Assembly (NCBI GenBank): GCA_015689685.1 | Contig: WVSL01000006.1 | Span: 186,001 to 250,000 of the forward strand | DNA: 64,000 nucleotides | DNA from: Rhodobacterales bacterium HKCCE2091 | GTDB taxonomy: Bacteria; Pseudomonadota; Alphaproteobacteria; Rhodobacterales; Rhodobacteraceae | Reading direction: 5' to 3' | Shown: in pieces, positions 31,316 through 40,366 of the stretch | Layout of the letters: every line of letters starts with the position of its first letter | Position numbering within the stretch: position 1 is the stretch's first letter | Notes under the pieces: model-generated | The model's database searches: none | What the model was told of the DNA's origin: nothing | Seen by the model: the letters and a program-made list of their open reading frames with translations, nothing else | Program-made: the position numbers and the translations under genes

Positions 31316-32594
31316 ATGGCAGGCCGAACCGCTCCGTTTTCCCGCTTCGAGTTCCTGATCGCGTGGCGCTACCTGCGCGCGCGCCGGGCCGAGGGCGGCG
31401 TGTCCGCGATGACGTGGATCAGCTTTCTCGGCATCGCGCTAGCGGTGGCGGCGCTGATCGCCACGCTGGCCGTCCGGTCGGGGTTCCGGCACGAGTTCGT
31501 CGGCACCATCCTCGGTGCGAACCCCCATGTCTCGGTCCAGGGCACGCCGCGCTACGACGATGCCGGGCGGCTCGACCGGACGCTCGAGGATTACGCCGCG
31601 GTGGCCGAGGACATGCGCGCCGTGCCGGGCGTGATCCATGCCGCCCCGGTGATCCGGGGGCAGGTGATGGCGACCCATGACGGCTGGAACGCGGGTGTCG
31701 AGGTCGTCGGCATGGCCGCCGAGGACCTGGCCGACGTGCCGCTGGTGGCGGAGCCGGAGGTCGCGCAGGGCGACCTGTCGCGCTACGCCGAGGGGGTCGC
31801 GATCGGGTCGGGCGTGGCCCGCGACCTGGGCCTGACCGTGGGCGATTCCATCCGCCTGATTTCCCCCGACGGCGCCCGAACGCCGTTCGGCACCAGCCCC
31901 CGCGTCGGTGCCTACGAGGTGGTCTACATCTTCCAGGTGGGCCGCTGGGACATCGACCGGACGCGGGTCTACATGCCCTTCGCCGAGGCGCAGAGCTACT
32001 TCAACCGCGACGGCGTGGCGGACGCGGTGGAACTGACGCTGGCCGACCCCGAGGCGGTGGACGCGATGGCGCTGCCGCTGTTGCAGGCCACGGACGCGCG
32101 GGTGACGCTGTGGTCCTGGCGCGATTCCAACGGCGCGTTCCTGCAGGCGCTGACGATGGAGGACAACGTGATGTTCGTGATCCTCTCGATCCTCGTGCTG
32201 ATCGCGACCATGAACATCGTGTCGGGCCTGATCATGCTGGTGAAGAACAAGTCGGCCGACATCGGCATCCTGCGCACGATGGGGCTGACCGAGGGATCGG
32301 TCCTGCGAGTGTTCTTCATCTGCGGCGCGTCGGTGGGGCTGGCCGGGACCGCGATGGGCGTCATCATGGGCTGCGCATTCGCCTACTGGATCGACCCGAT
32401 CTTCGAGTTCGTGAACTTCCTCGCCGGGGGCGGGGTCTGGGATCCCTCGGTCCGGTTCCTGTCGGCGCTGCCCGCGCGGCTGGAACTGGGCGACGTGATG
32501 TCGGCGGTGCTGCTGTCGCTGGGGCTGTCGTTCCTCGTCACCATCTTTCCCGCCCGCCGCGCGGCGCGGATGAACCCGGTCGAGGCGCTGCGCT

Positions 32595-32602
<8 letters not shown>
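31316..32602 (+). CDS. lolC: Lipoprotein-releasing permease LolC/LolE
   Basis: A 428-residue inner-membrane protein with four membrane helices: one near the N-terminus ([21 protein letters not shown]) and three after residue 280. The large periplasmic region in between (residues 60-280) is usual for Lol[20 protein letters not shown] is the family start. With LolD it releases mature lipoproteins from the inner membrane to LolA. ATG 31316 has GGCAGGA upstream. It overlaps lolD by 8 bases. Confidence 0.92.
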
Positions 32603-33278
<676 letters not shown>

Positions 33279-33314
33279 CGCCCGGCCCGTGCGGCGCTGG
33301 CCGGCGTCGCGCGC

Positions 33315-34259
33315 TCAGTCGCGGTCGAAGAATTCCAGGATCTCGGTGATGACGCGGTCGCGCATGGCCGGGGCCTCCATCAGCACCTCGTGGCGCGCGC
33401 CCGAGACGACGCGCAACTCGCCGCCGGGCCAGTGGGCCATGCGTTTCTTCACCGCCGCCGCCGCGACGATGGCCTCCTCGGTGCCGAGGAAGGTCACGCA
33501 GTCGACCGGCGGCGCGTCCATCTCCATCAGTTCCGCGGTTTCGGCCAGCGCCTCGCTGAACCAGCGGATCGACGGGCCGCCGAGGGCGAGTTCCGGATGG
33601 GTCGCGGTCTGGCGTTCCATGTAGTCGAACTGGTCGCGGTCGGTGGTCAGGCGGTTGTCGTCGAAGTCCATCGGCGCGGCCGGGCCGGTCGAGGGCGTGA
33701 AGCGGCGTTCGAGCCCGAGCGGCTTCGCCACCGCCTTCAGGACCCGCGCCATGATCCGGCCGAGCGGCGACATGGCGATGCCCCACATCGGCGCGGTGAA
33801 GACCGCGCGGCGGACCGGCAGGCCGTCATGCAGCGCGCGGAGGCCGATCGCCCCGCCCATCGAGTGCCCGATCAGGAACCACGGCTGCGGCGCGCCGACC
33901 GCGGCGAGCCCCGCGCGCAGCGCCGCGACGTCCTCGCGGAACAGGTCGAAGCTTTCGACATGGCCGATGTCGTAGCGGAACGGCGGCCGGTCGGCGAGGC
34001 CCTGGCCGCGCCAGTCCACCGCCGACATGGCGTAGCCCGCGGCGCCGAAGTCGCCCGCGAGCCGGCCGTATTTCTCGACGTACTCGGTGCGTCCGGGGAA
34101 CATCAGGATGGTGCCGCGCGGCGCGTCGGGGGCCCAGTAGGCAAAGCGGATCCGGGCGTCGTCGGAGGTGCGCAGCCAGTAGGCGCGCACGCCGGGCGGA
34201 CCTTCGGCGACCTCCGAGAAGAAGGGCGCTGGTTCCGGTCCCGGCGCGGGGTCGGTCAT
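33315..34259 (-). CDS. Lysophospholipase-like alpha/beta hydrolase
   Basis: A 314-residue serine hydrolase resembling PldB/monoglyceride-lipase types. The oxyanion area is FPGRTEYVEKYG, the nucleophile elbow GHSMGGAIG (Ser about residue 132), and the catalytic His is in GARHEVLMEAP. AVDWRGQGLADRP matches the family. It likely acts on lysophospholipids or monoacylglycerols in the cytosol. It lies 4 bases from the upstream SCP2 gene, so both may be transcribed together. Confidence 0.85.
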   Translation of the reverse strand: MTDPAPGPEPAPFFSEVAEGPPGVRAYWLRTSDDARIRFAYWAPDAPRGTILMFPGRTEYVEKYGRLAGDFGAAGYAMSAVDWRGQGLADRPPFRYDIGHVESFDLFREDVAALRAGLAAVGAPQPWFLIGHSMGGAIGLRALHDGLPVRRAVFTAPMWGIAMSPLGRIMARVLKAVAKPLGLERRFTPSTGPAAPMDFDDNRLTTDRDQFDYMERQTATHPELALGGPSIRWFSEALAETAELMEMDAPPVDCVTFLGTEEAIVAAAAVKKRMAHWPGGELRVVSGARHEVLMEAPAMRDRVITEILEFFDRD

Positions 34260-34263
34260 GGCC

Positions 34264-34551
34264 TCAGCCCAGGGCTCCGCCGAGCTTCATCGCCTGGCCC
34301 ATGTCGCCGTCGATCTTCAGCCGGCCGCCCATGAAGGCCGCGGTCGGGTTGAGATCGCCGGCGAGGATGTCCTGGAACGTCGCGGCATCGGCGGTGAGGG
34401 TCACGTCGGCATCCTCGTCGCCCGCGCGCACGCCGCCGCCGTCGACCATGATCGCGCCCTCGTCCTCGATCACGAACTTGGCGGAGCCGTCGAATCCGCC
34501 GTCGAGCTTCGCGCTCAGGGCGGCCACGGCCGCGTCGATCACCTGCGACAT
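34264..34551 (-). CDS. SCP2 sterol-carrier-domain protein
   Basis: A 95-residue single SCP2 domain: AAVAALSAKLDGGFDGSAKFVI, then DADVTLTADAATFQDILAG and a closing helix after GRLKIDGDMGQAMKL. The fold binds lipids or acyl chains in a hydrophobic tunnel. It is upstream of the hydrolase in a leftward unit. A lipid-carrier role for the hydrolase is suggested but not shown. Confidence 0.85.
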   Translation of the reverse strand: MSQVIDAAVAALSAKLDGGFDGSAKFVIEDEGAIMVDGGGVRAGDEDADVTLTADAATFQDILAGDLNPTAAFMGGRLKIDGDMGQAMKLGGALG

Positions 34552-34623
34552 CGCATATCTCCCGAAAATTTTACGCGGAGTCTTCTGGCACGCTCCGCAG
34601 GTCGTGTTAAGCTTGCGCGCAGA

Positions 34624-35181
34624 ATGAAAGCTTTGCCCTCCATTCTCAACCTTGTCGTCGCGGCAGTGTTCGGGCTCTGCGCCGGTGGCGCGTGGGCGCA
34701 GGCGGATGACCGCCTGGGCGAATTGCTCGACCGCCTCGGCGACCCCGACACGCTCAACTGGGAAATCGTGGAGCAGGAGATCATCCAGCGCTGGTCGATC
34801 TCGGGCTCCGCCAGCGCCGACCTCATGTTCACGCTCGGCGTCGAGGCGATGGAGGCGGGCGAACTGGAAGATGCCATCGCCTACCTGACCGCCGTCGTCG
34901 ACCAGGCCCCTGAATTCGCGGAGGGCTGGAATGCTCGGGCGACCGCCTATTACCGCGCCGGGCTCGCCGGGCCCGCGCTCTACGACCTGCAGGAGGTGCT
35001 GGCGCGCAACCCGCAGCATTTCGGCGCGCTGATCGGGCTCGGCATCATCCTGGAGGACATGGGCGAGTCGGACACCGCGCTGGACGCGTTCCGGGCGGCG
35101 CAGGCTATACATCCCCACCGGCCCGACGTAGAAGGGGCCATCGTGCGGATCGAGCGGGACCTCGAAGGCCGCGCGCTCTAG
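34624..35181 (+). CDS. TPR-repeat periplasmic protein
   Basis: A 185-residue protein with a signal peptide (MKALPSILNLVVAAVFG... cleaved near AWAQ). Three tetratricopeptide repeats follow, e.g. ADLMFTLGVEAMEAGELEDAIAYL and GWNARATAYYRAGLAGPALYDL. The repeats make a protein-binding helical scaffold. It is divergent from the SCP2 gene. Role unknown. Confidence 0.82.
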   Translation: MKALPSILNLVVAAVFGLCAGGAWAQADDRLGELLDRLGDPDTLNWEIVEQEIIQRWSISGSASADLMFTLGVEAMEAGELEDAIAYLTAVVDQAPEFAEGWNARATAYYRAGLAGPALYDLQEVLARNPQHFGALIGLGIILEDMGESDTALDAFRAAQAIHPHRPDVEGAIVRIERDLEGRAL

Positions 35182-35229
35182 TCGCCCGGCCCGCCGGGCA
35201 GGGAATTCAGCCGGACAGGGCGGGCAGAC

Positions 35230-38200
35230 ATGGGCAGAGAGGCGCGGATCGCGGCCGTTCTCGGGCCGACCAATACCGGCAAGACCCACTACGCCATCGA
35301 ACGGATGCTGGCCCATCGCACGGGCGTCATCGGCCTGCCGCTGCGCCTGCTCGCGCGGGAGGTCTACGACCGGATCGTGGCGCTGCGCGGCCCGTCGGTG
35401 GTGGCGCTGGTCACCGGCGAGGAGCGCATCGTCCCCGAGCGCGCCGCCTACTGGGTCTGCACCGTCGAGGCGATGCCGACCGGGATCGGCTGCGACTTCC
35501 TCGCCGTCGACGAGATCCAGCTTTGCGGCGACCCGGAGCGGGGCCATGTCTTCACCGACCGGCTGCTGAACGCGCGCGGGCTGCTGGAGACGCTGTTCCT
35601 CGGCTCAGACACGATGCGGAGCGCCATCGCGGCACTCGTCCCCGGCGTGCAGTTCACCCGGCAGGAGCGGTTCTCGGAACTGAGCTACACCGGTTCGAAA
35701 AAGATAAGCCGGATGCCCGCCCGAAGCGCCATCGTCGGTTTCTCGGTCGAGAATGTCTATGCCGTGGCGGAGCTTCTGCGGCGCCAGAAGGGCGGCGCGG
35801 CGGTCGTCATGGGGGCGTTGTCCCCAAGGACGCGGAACGCGCAGGTGGAGCTGTACCAGAACGGCGACGTGGAGTTCCTCGTCGCCACCGATGCGATCGG
35901 GATGGGGCTGAACCTCGATATCCGGCACGTCGCCTTTTCCGGGCTGAGGAAGTTCGACGGCCGCCGGATGCGCGACCTGCAACCGAACGAGCTGGGCCAG
36001 ATCGCGGGCCGCGCCGGGCGGCACACGGAACCGGGCACCTTCGGCGTCACCGGCGAGGCGCCGCCGCTGCGGGACGAAGTGGTGGAGGCGATCACCACCC
36101 ACCGCTTCGCCCCGGTCCGCAAGCTGATGTGGCGGAACTCGGACCTCGACTTCGGCACGCCGGCGCGGCTGATCGCGTCGCTGGAGGCGCCGGCGACCGA
36201 CGAGTGGCTGTCCCGCGCGCGGGAGGCCGACGACCTGATGGCGCTGAAGGCGATCGCGTCCGAGGTCTCGGCGCGGATCACCGGCGCGCCGGACGTGAAG
36301 CTTCTGTGGGACGTCTGCCGCATCCCCGATTTCCGCGGCATCAGCCACGCCGAGCACGCGAGCCTGTTGCGCCAGATCTTCGAGTTCCTGCGCGATCTCG
36401 GCCGTGTCCCCGACGACTGGCTCGCCGCCCGCGTGCAGCGGATCGACCGGGCCGAGGGCGACATCGACACGCTGTCGAAGCGACTGGCATATATCCGCAC
36501 ATGGACCTACGTCGCGCAGCGCAGCGGCTGGGTCGATGACGAAAGCCATTGGCGGGGCGCGACGCGTGCCGTAGAAGACCGGCTGTCGGACGCGCTCCAC
36601 GGGGCGCTCACGCAACGCTTCGTCGACCGGCGCACCTCGGTGCTCCTGCGGCGGCTGAAACAGAAGGAGAGCCTCGTGGCCGAGGTGACCGACAAGGGAG
36701 AGGTTAGCGTCGAGGGCCAGTTCGTCGGCCGCCTCGAAGGGTTCCGCTTCCGGCTCGATCCGGCGGCGGGCGCGGACGAGGCCAAGACGCTGCGCCAGGC
36801 CGCGCTGGCGGCGCTGGGCCCGGAGTTCCATCTGCGCGCCGACCGCATCTACAACGCGCCGGACCCGGAATTCGACTTCACCGAGCAGGGCGGGCTGATG
36901 TGGGGCGACCAGGCGGTCGGCAAGCTGTCGGCCGGGTCCGATCCGCTGAAGCCGGTGGCCGAGGCCTTCGTCGACGACGAGGCCGGCCCCGAGGTGATCC
37001 AGAAGGTCCAGCGGCGGCTTCAGCACTTCATCGACCGCAAGGTGGCCGCGCTGTTCGAGCCGCTGACCACGATGCAGAAGGACGAGGCCGTGACCGGGCT
37101 CGCCCGCGGCTTCGCGTTCCGGCTGGTGGAAAGCTTCGGCATCATCCCGCGGTCCGACGTGGCCTCCGAGGTGAAGGAGCTGGACCAGGAGGCGCGCGGC
37201 CTGCTGCGCAAGCACGGCGTCCGCTTCGGCCAGTACACGATCTTCCTGCCCGCGCTGCTGAAGCCCGCGCCGACGCGGCTGAGGCTGGTGCTGTGGTCGT
37301 TGTCGAAGGGGCTGAGCGAGTTCCCCGAGAGCCCGCCGCCGGGTCTGGTGACCATTCCCGCCGAGCAGGAGTCGGTTCCGGGCGCCTACGCGATGTCGGG
37401 CTACCGGCCCGCCGGCGCGCGCGCAATCCGCATCGACATGCTGGAACGGCTGGCCGACATGCTGCGCCAGAGGGACAGCCGGGGCGGGTTCGAGGCGACG
37501 GCGGACATGCTGTCGATCACCGGCATGACGCTGGAACAGTTCGCGGACCTGATGGGCGGGCTCGGCTACAAGGCCGAGCGCGGCGAGCGCGCGAAGGTCC
37601 GGGCCGAGGAGCCCGCGCCGGTGGATGCGCTGGTGAGCGAGGACACGCCCGCCGCCGCCGCCGCGACCGAACCCGCCGCGACCGACGCGCCCGAGACCAT
37701 CGACGAGGACGTGCTGTCCGTCGCGCCGCCCACGGGGCTGGAAGGCGCCGACACGCCGTCGCCGGAGGAAGTGCCGGGCGAGATGCCCGAGGAGGCGCCG
37801 CCGGTCACGCCCGAGGAACTCCCCGCCGACATGCCGGCGGAGGAGCCCGACGAGATGCCCGAGGAGGCCCCGGGCGAGATGCCGGACGAGGTCGAACCGA
37901 CGGTGCCGCCGGAGATGGCCGCCGGTGCGCCGGCCGAGGCCGCCGCGGAAACCGAGGTGTTCTACACCTTCACCTGGGCGCCGAAGCGCCGTCCGCGCGA
38001 CCAGGGTCGCGACGGCGGCCGCGGCAACCGGCAGGGCGAGGGTGGCGGCAAGCAGGGCGGCAACCGGGCCAAGGGCAAGGGCGGCGGTCCGCGCGGCCAG
38101 AAGGGCGGGCCGAAGGGCAAGCCCCGCGACGAGACCCCGCGCCAGTATTCCGCCCGGCCCGAGAAGAAGGACCGGATCGACCCGGACAACCCCTTCGCCC

Positions 38201-38232
38201 GCGCGCTGGCGGGGCTCAGGGACAAGTCCTGA
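35230..38232 (+). CDS. SUV3-like DEAH/DExH RNA helicase with acidic and basic tails
   Basis: A 1000-residue superfamily-2 helicase related to mitochondrial SUV3. Motif I is GPTNTGKT (residues 12-19), motif II DEIQ (94-97), and motif VI QIAGRAGRH (from 257). The region to about 790 contains the SUV3-type C-terminal domains. A low-complexity acidic part follows (about 797-910, repeats like EEVPGEMPEEAP and EEPDEMPEEAP), then a basic Gly/Arg/Lys tail to about 990. The tails may bind RNA or partners. It is followed at once by an S4-domain gene. Confidence 0.88.
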   Translation: MGREARIAAVLGPTNTGKTHYAIERMLAHRTGVIGLPLRLLAREVYDRIVALRGPSVVALVTGEERIVPERAAYWVCTVEAMPTGIGCDFLAVDEIQLCGDPERGHVFTDRLLNARGLLETLFLGSDTMRSAIAALVPGVQFTRQERFSELSYTGSKKISRMPARSAIVGFSVENVYAVAELLRRQKGGAAVVMGALSPRTRNAQVELYQNGDVEFLVATDAIGMGLNLDIRHVAFSGLRKFDGRRMRDLQPNELGQIAGRAGRHTEPGTFGVTGEAPPLRDEVVEAITTHRFAPVRKLMWRNSDLDFGTPARLIASLEAPATDEWLSRAREADDLMALKAIASEVSARITGAPDVKLLWDVCRIPDFRGISHAEHASLLRQIFEFLRDLGRVPDDWLAARVQRIDRAEGDIDTLSKRLAYIRTWTYVAQRSGWVDDESHWRGATRAVEDRLSDALHGALTQRFVDRRTSVLLRRLKQKESLVAEVTDKGEVSVEGQFVGRLEGFRFRLDPAAGADEAKTLRQAALAALGPEFHLRADRIYNAPDPEFDFTEQGGLMWGDQAVGKLSAGSDPLKPVAEAFVDDEAGPEVIQKVQRRLQHFIDRKVAALFEPLTTMQKDEAVTGLARGFAFRLVESFGIIPRSDVASEVKELDQEARGLLRKHGVRFGQYTIFLPALLKPAPTRLRLVLWSLSKGLSEFPESPPPGLVTIPAEQESVPGAYAMSGYRPAGARAIRIDMLERLADMLRQRDSRGGFEATADMLSITGMTLEQFADLMGGLGYKAERGERAKVRAEEPAPVDALVSEDTPAAAAATEPAATDAPETIDEDVLSVAPPTGLEGADTPSPEEVPGEMPEEAPPVTPEELPADMPAEEPDEMPEEAPGEMPDEVEPTVPPEMAAGAPAEAAAETEVFYTFTWAPKRRPRDQGRDGGRGNRQGEGGGKQGGNRAKGKGGGPRGQKGGPKGKPRDETPRQYSARPEKKDRIDPDNPFARALAGLRDKS

Positions 38233-38597
38233 CGGACGCGCCGGCCCCCCGCATCCGGCTCGACAAGTGGCTGTGGCAGGCGCGGTTCTTCAAGTCGCGC
38301 TCGCTGGCGTCGAAGGTCGTGTCGGAGGGACGGGTGCGGATCAATTCCGACCGCACGGACAAGCCCGCGGCGCAGGTGGTGCCCGGCGACGTGCTGACCT
38401 TCCCGCAGGGCAAGGCGGTCCGGGTGGTGCGAATCCTCGCCGTCGGCACCCGCCGCGGCCCGGCGCCGGAGGCCCGCGCGCTCTACGACGACCTGACCCC
38501 GCCGGCCGCCGCGGCACCGGCCCCGGCCGGCCCGCGCCCGACCAAGCGCGACCGCCGCGCGCTCGATGACCTGAGGGACCGCGACCCGGAGGGCTGA
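38229..38597 (+). CDS. S4-domain RNA-binding protein (HslR-like)
   Basis: A 122-residue protein with an S4 domain: [32 protein letters not shown], with the tail [19 protein letters not shown]. HslR-like proteins bind ribosomes or rRNA after stress. The only start that gives the full domain is CTG 38229, which overlaps the helicase stop as CTGA, with AGGGAC just upstream. No ATG, GTG or TTG lies in frame before the domain. Confidence 0.82.
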   Translation: MTDAPAPRIRLDKWLWQARFFKSRSLASKVVSEGRVRINSDRTDKPAAQVVPGDVLTFPQGKAVRVVRILAVGTRRGPAPEARALYDDLTPPAAAAPAPAGPRPTKRDRRALDDLRDRDPEG

Positions 38598-38662
38598 ACC
38601 CCGCTTGCATCCCCCGCCCGGCTTGCGTAGCAGAAGCCCGTTCGAGCTATCCGGGGCCGCCC

Positions 38663-38998
38663 ATGACCTACATCGTCAACGACAATTGCATCGCCTGCAA
38701 ATACACCGACTGCGTCGAGGTCTGCCCCGTGGACTGCTTCTACGAGGGTGAGAACATGCTGGTGATCCACCCCGACGAATGCATCGACTGCGGCGTCTGC
38801 GAGCCCGAGTGCCCCGCCGACGCGATCCGCCCCGACACCGAGCCGGACATGGAGAAGTGGGTGGAGTTCAACCGCAAGTATTCCGAGATGTGGCCGGTCA
38901 TCGTGACCCGGAAGGACCCGCTGCCGAACGCCGAGGAGATGGACGGCAAGCCCGGCAAGATGGAGCTGTTCTCGGAGGCGCCGGGCGAGGGCGGCTGA
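38663..38998 (+). CDS. fdxA: Seven-iron ferredoxin
   Basis: A 111-residue ferredoxin with a [3Fe-4S] and a [4Fe-4S] cluster. The cysteines are in [18 protein letters not shown] near the start and [16 protein letters not shown] in the middle. This is the 7Fe type used as a low-potential electron carrier in the cytosol. The C-terminal helix [18 protein letters not shown] is family-specific. It lies just after the S4 gene. Confidence 0.95.
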   Translation: MTYIVNDNCIACKYTDCVEVCPVDCFYEGENMLVIHPDECIDCGVCEPECPADAIRPDTEPDMEKWVEFNRKYSEMWPVIVTRKDPLPNAEEMDGKPGKMELFSEAPGEGG

Positions 38999-39106
38999 CC
39001 CGATTCGGGGCCCCCGGACCCGTTCGCAGATGCGGCGAAAAGGGGCTTCGGGCCCCTAAATCCCTTGTTTTGCTTAGAGTTCTCGGTAGCGCCCGCAGCG
39101 ACAGCT

Positions 39107-39134
39107 TTGAAATGGGGCGAAATTGTGCTACATA
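39107..39134 (+). promoter_or_regulatory. Promoter of the carD leader / candidate small RNA
   Basis: TTGAAA (39107-39112), 16 bases, then TACATA (39129-39134) followed by TG. This is the closest match to the sigma-70 consensus in the area. The start would be about 39140-39142. Confidence 0.6.
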
Positions 39135-39140
39135 TGCTGG

Positions 39141-39246
39141 GCAGACAATCTGTCAGGACCGCCCGGCAGGCGCACTCGCCTGCGTACGAAACAGAACCCA
39201 TGAAAACACCCGACGTGGAAAGCCAGCTTTCCGCCGGTGTTTTTTT
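39141..39246 (+). ncRNA. Candidate small RNA or attenuator leader before carD
   Basis: A transcript of about 106 nt that would run from the TTGAAA/TACATA promoter to an intrinsic terminator 36 bases before carD. Predicted hairpins are GACA/TGTC (39144-39154), a perfect GCAGGCG-CACT-CGCCTGC (39166-39183) and the terminator. Either it is a free small RNA or the terminator controls carD by attenuation, with carD reached by readthrough. A 17-codon frame overlaps the terminator (next entry). No RNA family was recognised. Confidence 0.55.
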
Positions 39247-39253
39247 CGCCTGA
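39200..39253 (+). CDS. Possible 17-residue leader peptide before carD
   Basis: ATG 39200 to TGA 39251-39253 encodes MKTPDVESQLSAGVFFA across the terminator stem. Translation would melt the hairpin. No good ribosome site is seen before the ATG and there is no run of one amino acid, so a classical attenuation peptide is doubtful. Confidence 0.25.
   Translation: MKTPDVESQLSAGVFFA
39205..39246 (+). terminator. Intrinsic terminator upstream of carD
   Basis: Outer arms ACACC (39206-39210) and GGTGT (39236-39240) enclose GGAAAGC-CA-GCTTTCC (39217-39232). A tract of seven T's follows (39240-39246). Confidence 0.8.
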
Positions 39254-39282
39254 GCCAAGGCGCCACAAGGATGACGACAAAC

Positions 39283-39795
39283 ATGAGCAAAGCCCGGAAG
39301 TCGCAGGAATTCAGCCCCAACGATTTCGTGGTCTATCCCGCGCATGGCGTGGGCCGGATCGTGTCGATCGAGGAACAGGAAATCGCTGGCCTCAAGCTGG
39401 AACTCTTCGTGATTTCGTTCGAGAAGGACAAGATGACGCTGCGCGTTCCGACCGCGAAGGCGGCCGAGGTCGGCATGCGTCCGCTCAGCGATCCGCAGGT
39501 CGTGTCCAAGGCTCTCGACACGCTCAAGGGCAAGGCCCGGGTGAAGCGCGCGATGTGGTCGCGCCGGGCCCAGGAATACGAACAGAAGATCAACTCGGGC
39601 GACCTGATCTCCATCGCCGAGGTGGTCCGCGACCTGCACCGCGCCGACGATCAGCGCGAGCAGTCCTACTCCGAGCGGCAGCTCTACGAGGCCGCGCTGG
39701 AGCGGCTGACCCGCGAACTGGCGGCGGTCAACGGCATGGACGAGGCCGGTGCGCAGCGCCGCGTCGACGAGGTGCTGACGGCCCGCGCCGCCTGA
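39283..39795 (+). CDS. carD: CarD/CdnL-family transcription regulator
   Basis: A 170-residue RNA-polymerase-binding protein. The N-terminal RNAP-interaction domain has FVVYPAHGVGRIVSIEEQEI and FEKDKMTLRVPTAKA. The helical C-terminal DNA-binding part has RRAQEYEQKINSGDLISIAEVVRDL and SYSERQLYEAALERL. In alphaproteobacteria CarD stabilises open complexes at rRNA and other promoters. I chose ATG 39283 (MSKARKS) with AAGGA 12 bases upstream; ATG 39271 is a close alternative. A strong terminator follows. Confidence 0.95.
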   Translation: MSKARKSQEFSPNDFVVYPAHGVGRIVSIEEQEIAGLKLELFVISFEKDKMTLRVPTAKAAEVGMRPLSDPQVVSKALDTLKGKARVKRAMWSRRAQEYEQKINSGDLISIAEVVRDLHRADDQREQSYSERQLYEAALERLTRELAAVNGMDEAGAQRRVDEVLTARAA

Positions 39796-39817
39796 TCCGC
39801 GCTGTTATCGAATAACA

Positions 39818-39850
39818 CGCCGTCGCGCCAACCGGCGCGGCGGCGTTTTT
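39818..39850 (+). terminator. Intrinsic terminator of carD
   Basis: CGCCGTCGCGCC (39818-39829) and GGCGCGGCGGCG (39834-39845) pair with one T-G wobble. TTTTT follows at 39846-39850. Confidence 0.85.
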
Positions 39851-39991
39851 CGTTCCGGATTCCCGTTCGGGATCAACAGGTTCCGGCCCGCGTGCAACCT
39901 TTCGCTCATGGCGTGCGTTAACATTTAGGTTTGCGCAATTTCACGGCATCTTCCGTGGGACTGCTGTCAGATTGAGTCGAAAGGAGACCTC

Positions 39992-40261
39992 ATGACCAAG
40001 CACGTTCTTCTCGCCGCCGTCGCATCGGCCAGCCTGCTCGCCGGGTGCCAGCTCACCCCGCAGGACCGTTCGAACATCGGCCTTCTCGGTGGTGCCGCGG
40101 CCGGCGTCCTGACCGCCCAGGCGCTGGATGCGAACGAGGAGTGGACCATCCTCGCAGGCGTCGCGGGCGCCGCGGCCGGCACGCTCTACGCGCGCAACAC
40201 CGCGACCGGCAACTGCGCCTATTCGAACGGCGACGGCACCTACACCGTCCGTCCCTGCTGA
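39992..40261 (+). CDS. Small glycine-zipper lipoprotein
   Basis: An 89-residue protein with a signal ending LLAGC (Cys19 predicted lipidated). A Gly/Ala-rich zipper follows (LLGGAAAGVLTAQAL, LAGVAGAAAGTLYA), then CAYSNGDGTYTVRPC. AAGGAGA precedes the ATG. It is likely an envelope lipoprotein with unknown function. A strong hairpin follows. Confidence 0.82.
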   Translation: MTKHVLLAAVASASLLAGCQLTPQDRSNIGLLGGAAAGVLTAQALDANEEWTILAGVAGAAAGTLYARNTATGNCAYSNGDGTYTVRPC

Positions 40262-40273
40262 TCGGGGATCGGC

Positions 40274-40297
40274 GCCGCGCCCGGTTACGGGCGCGGC
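40274..40297 (+). terminator. Hairpin after the lipoprotein gene
   Basis: GCCGCGCCCG (40274-40283) and CGGGCGCGGC (40288-40297) form a perfect 10-bp stem with loop GTTA. Confidence 0.65.
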
Positions 40298-40366
40298 CGC
40301 CTTCGTGACATGCCGGCAGGCGGCGCAGGCCGCCCGCCCGCAACCCATGGGGCCCGACGGCGGGGA

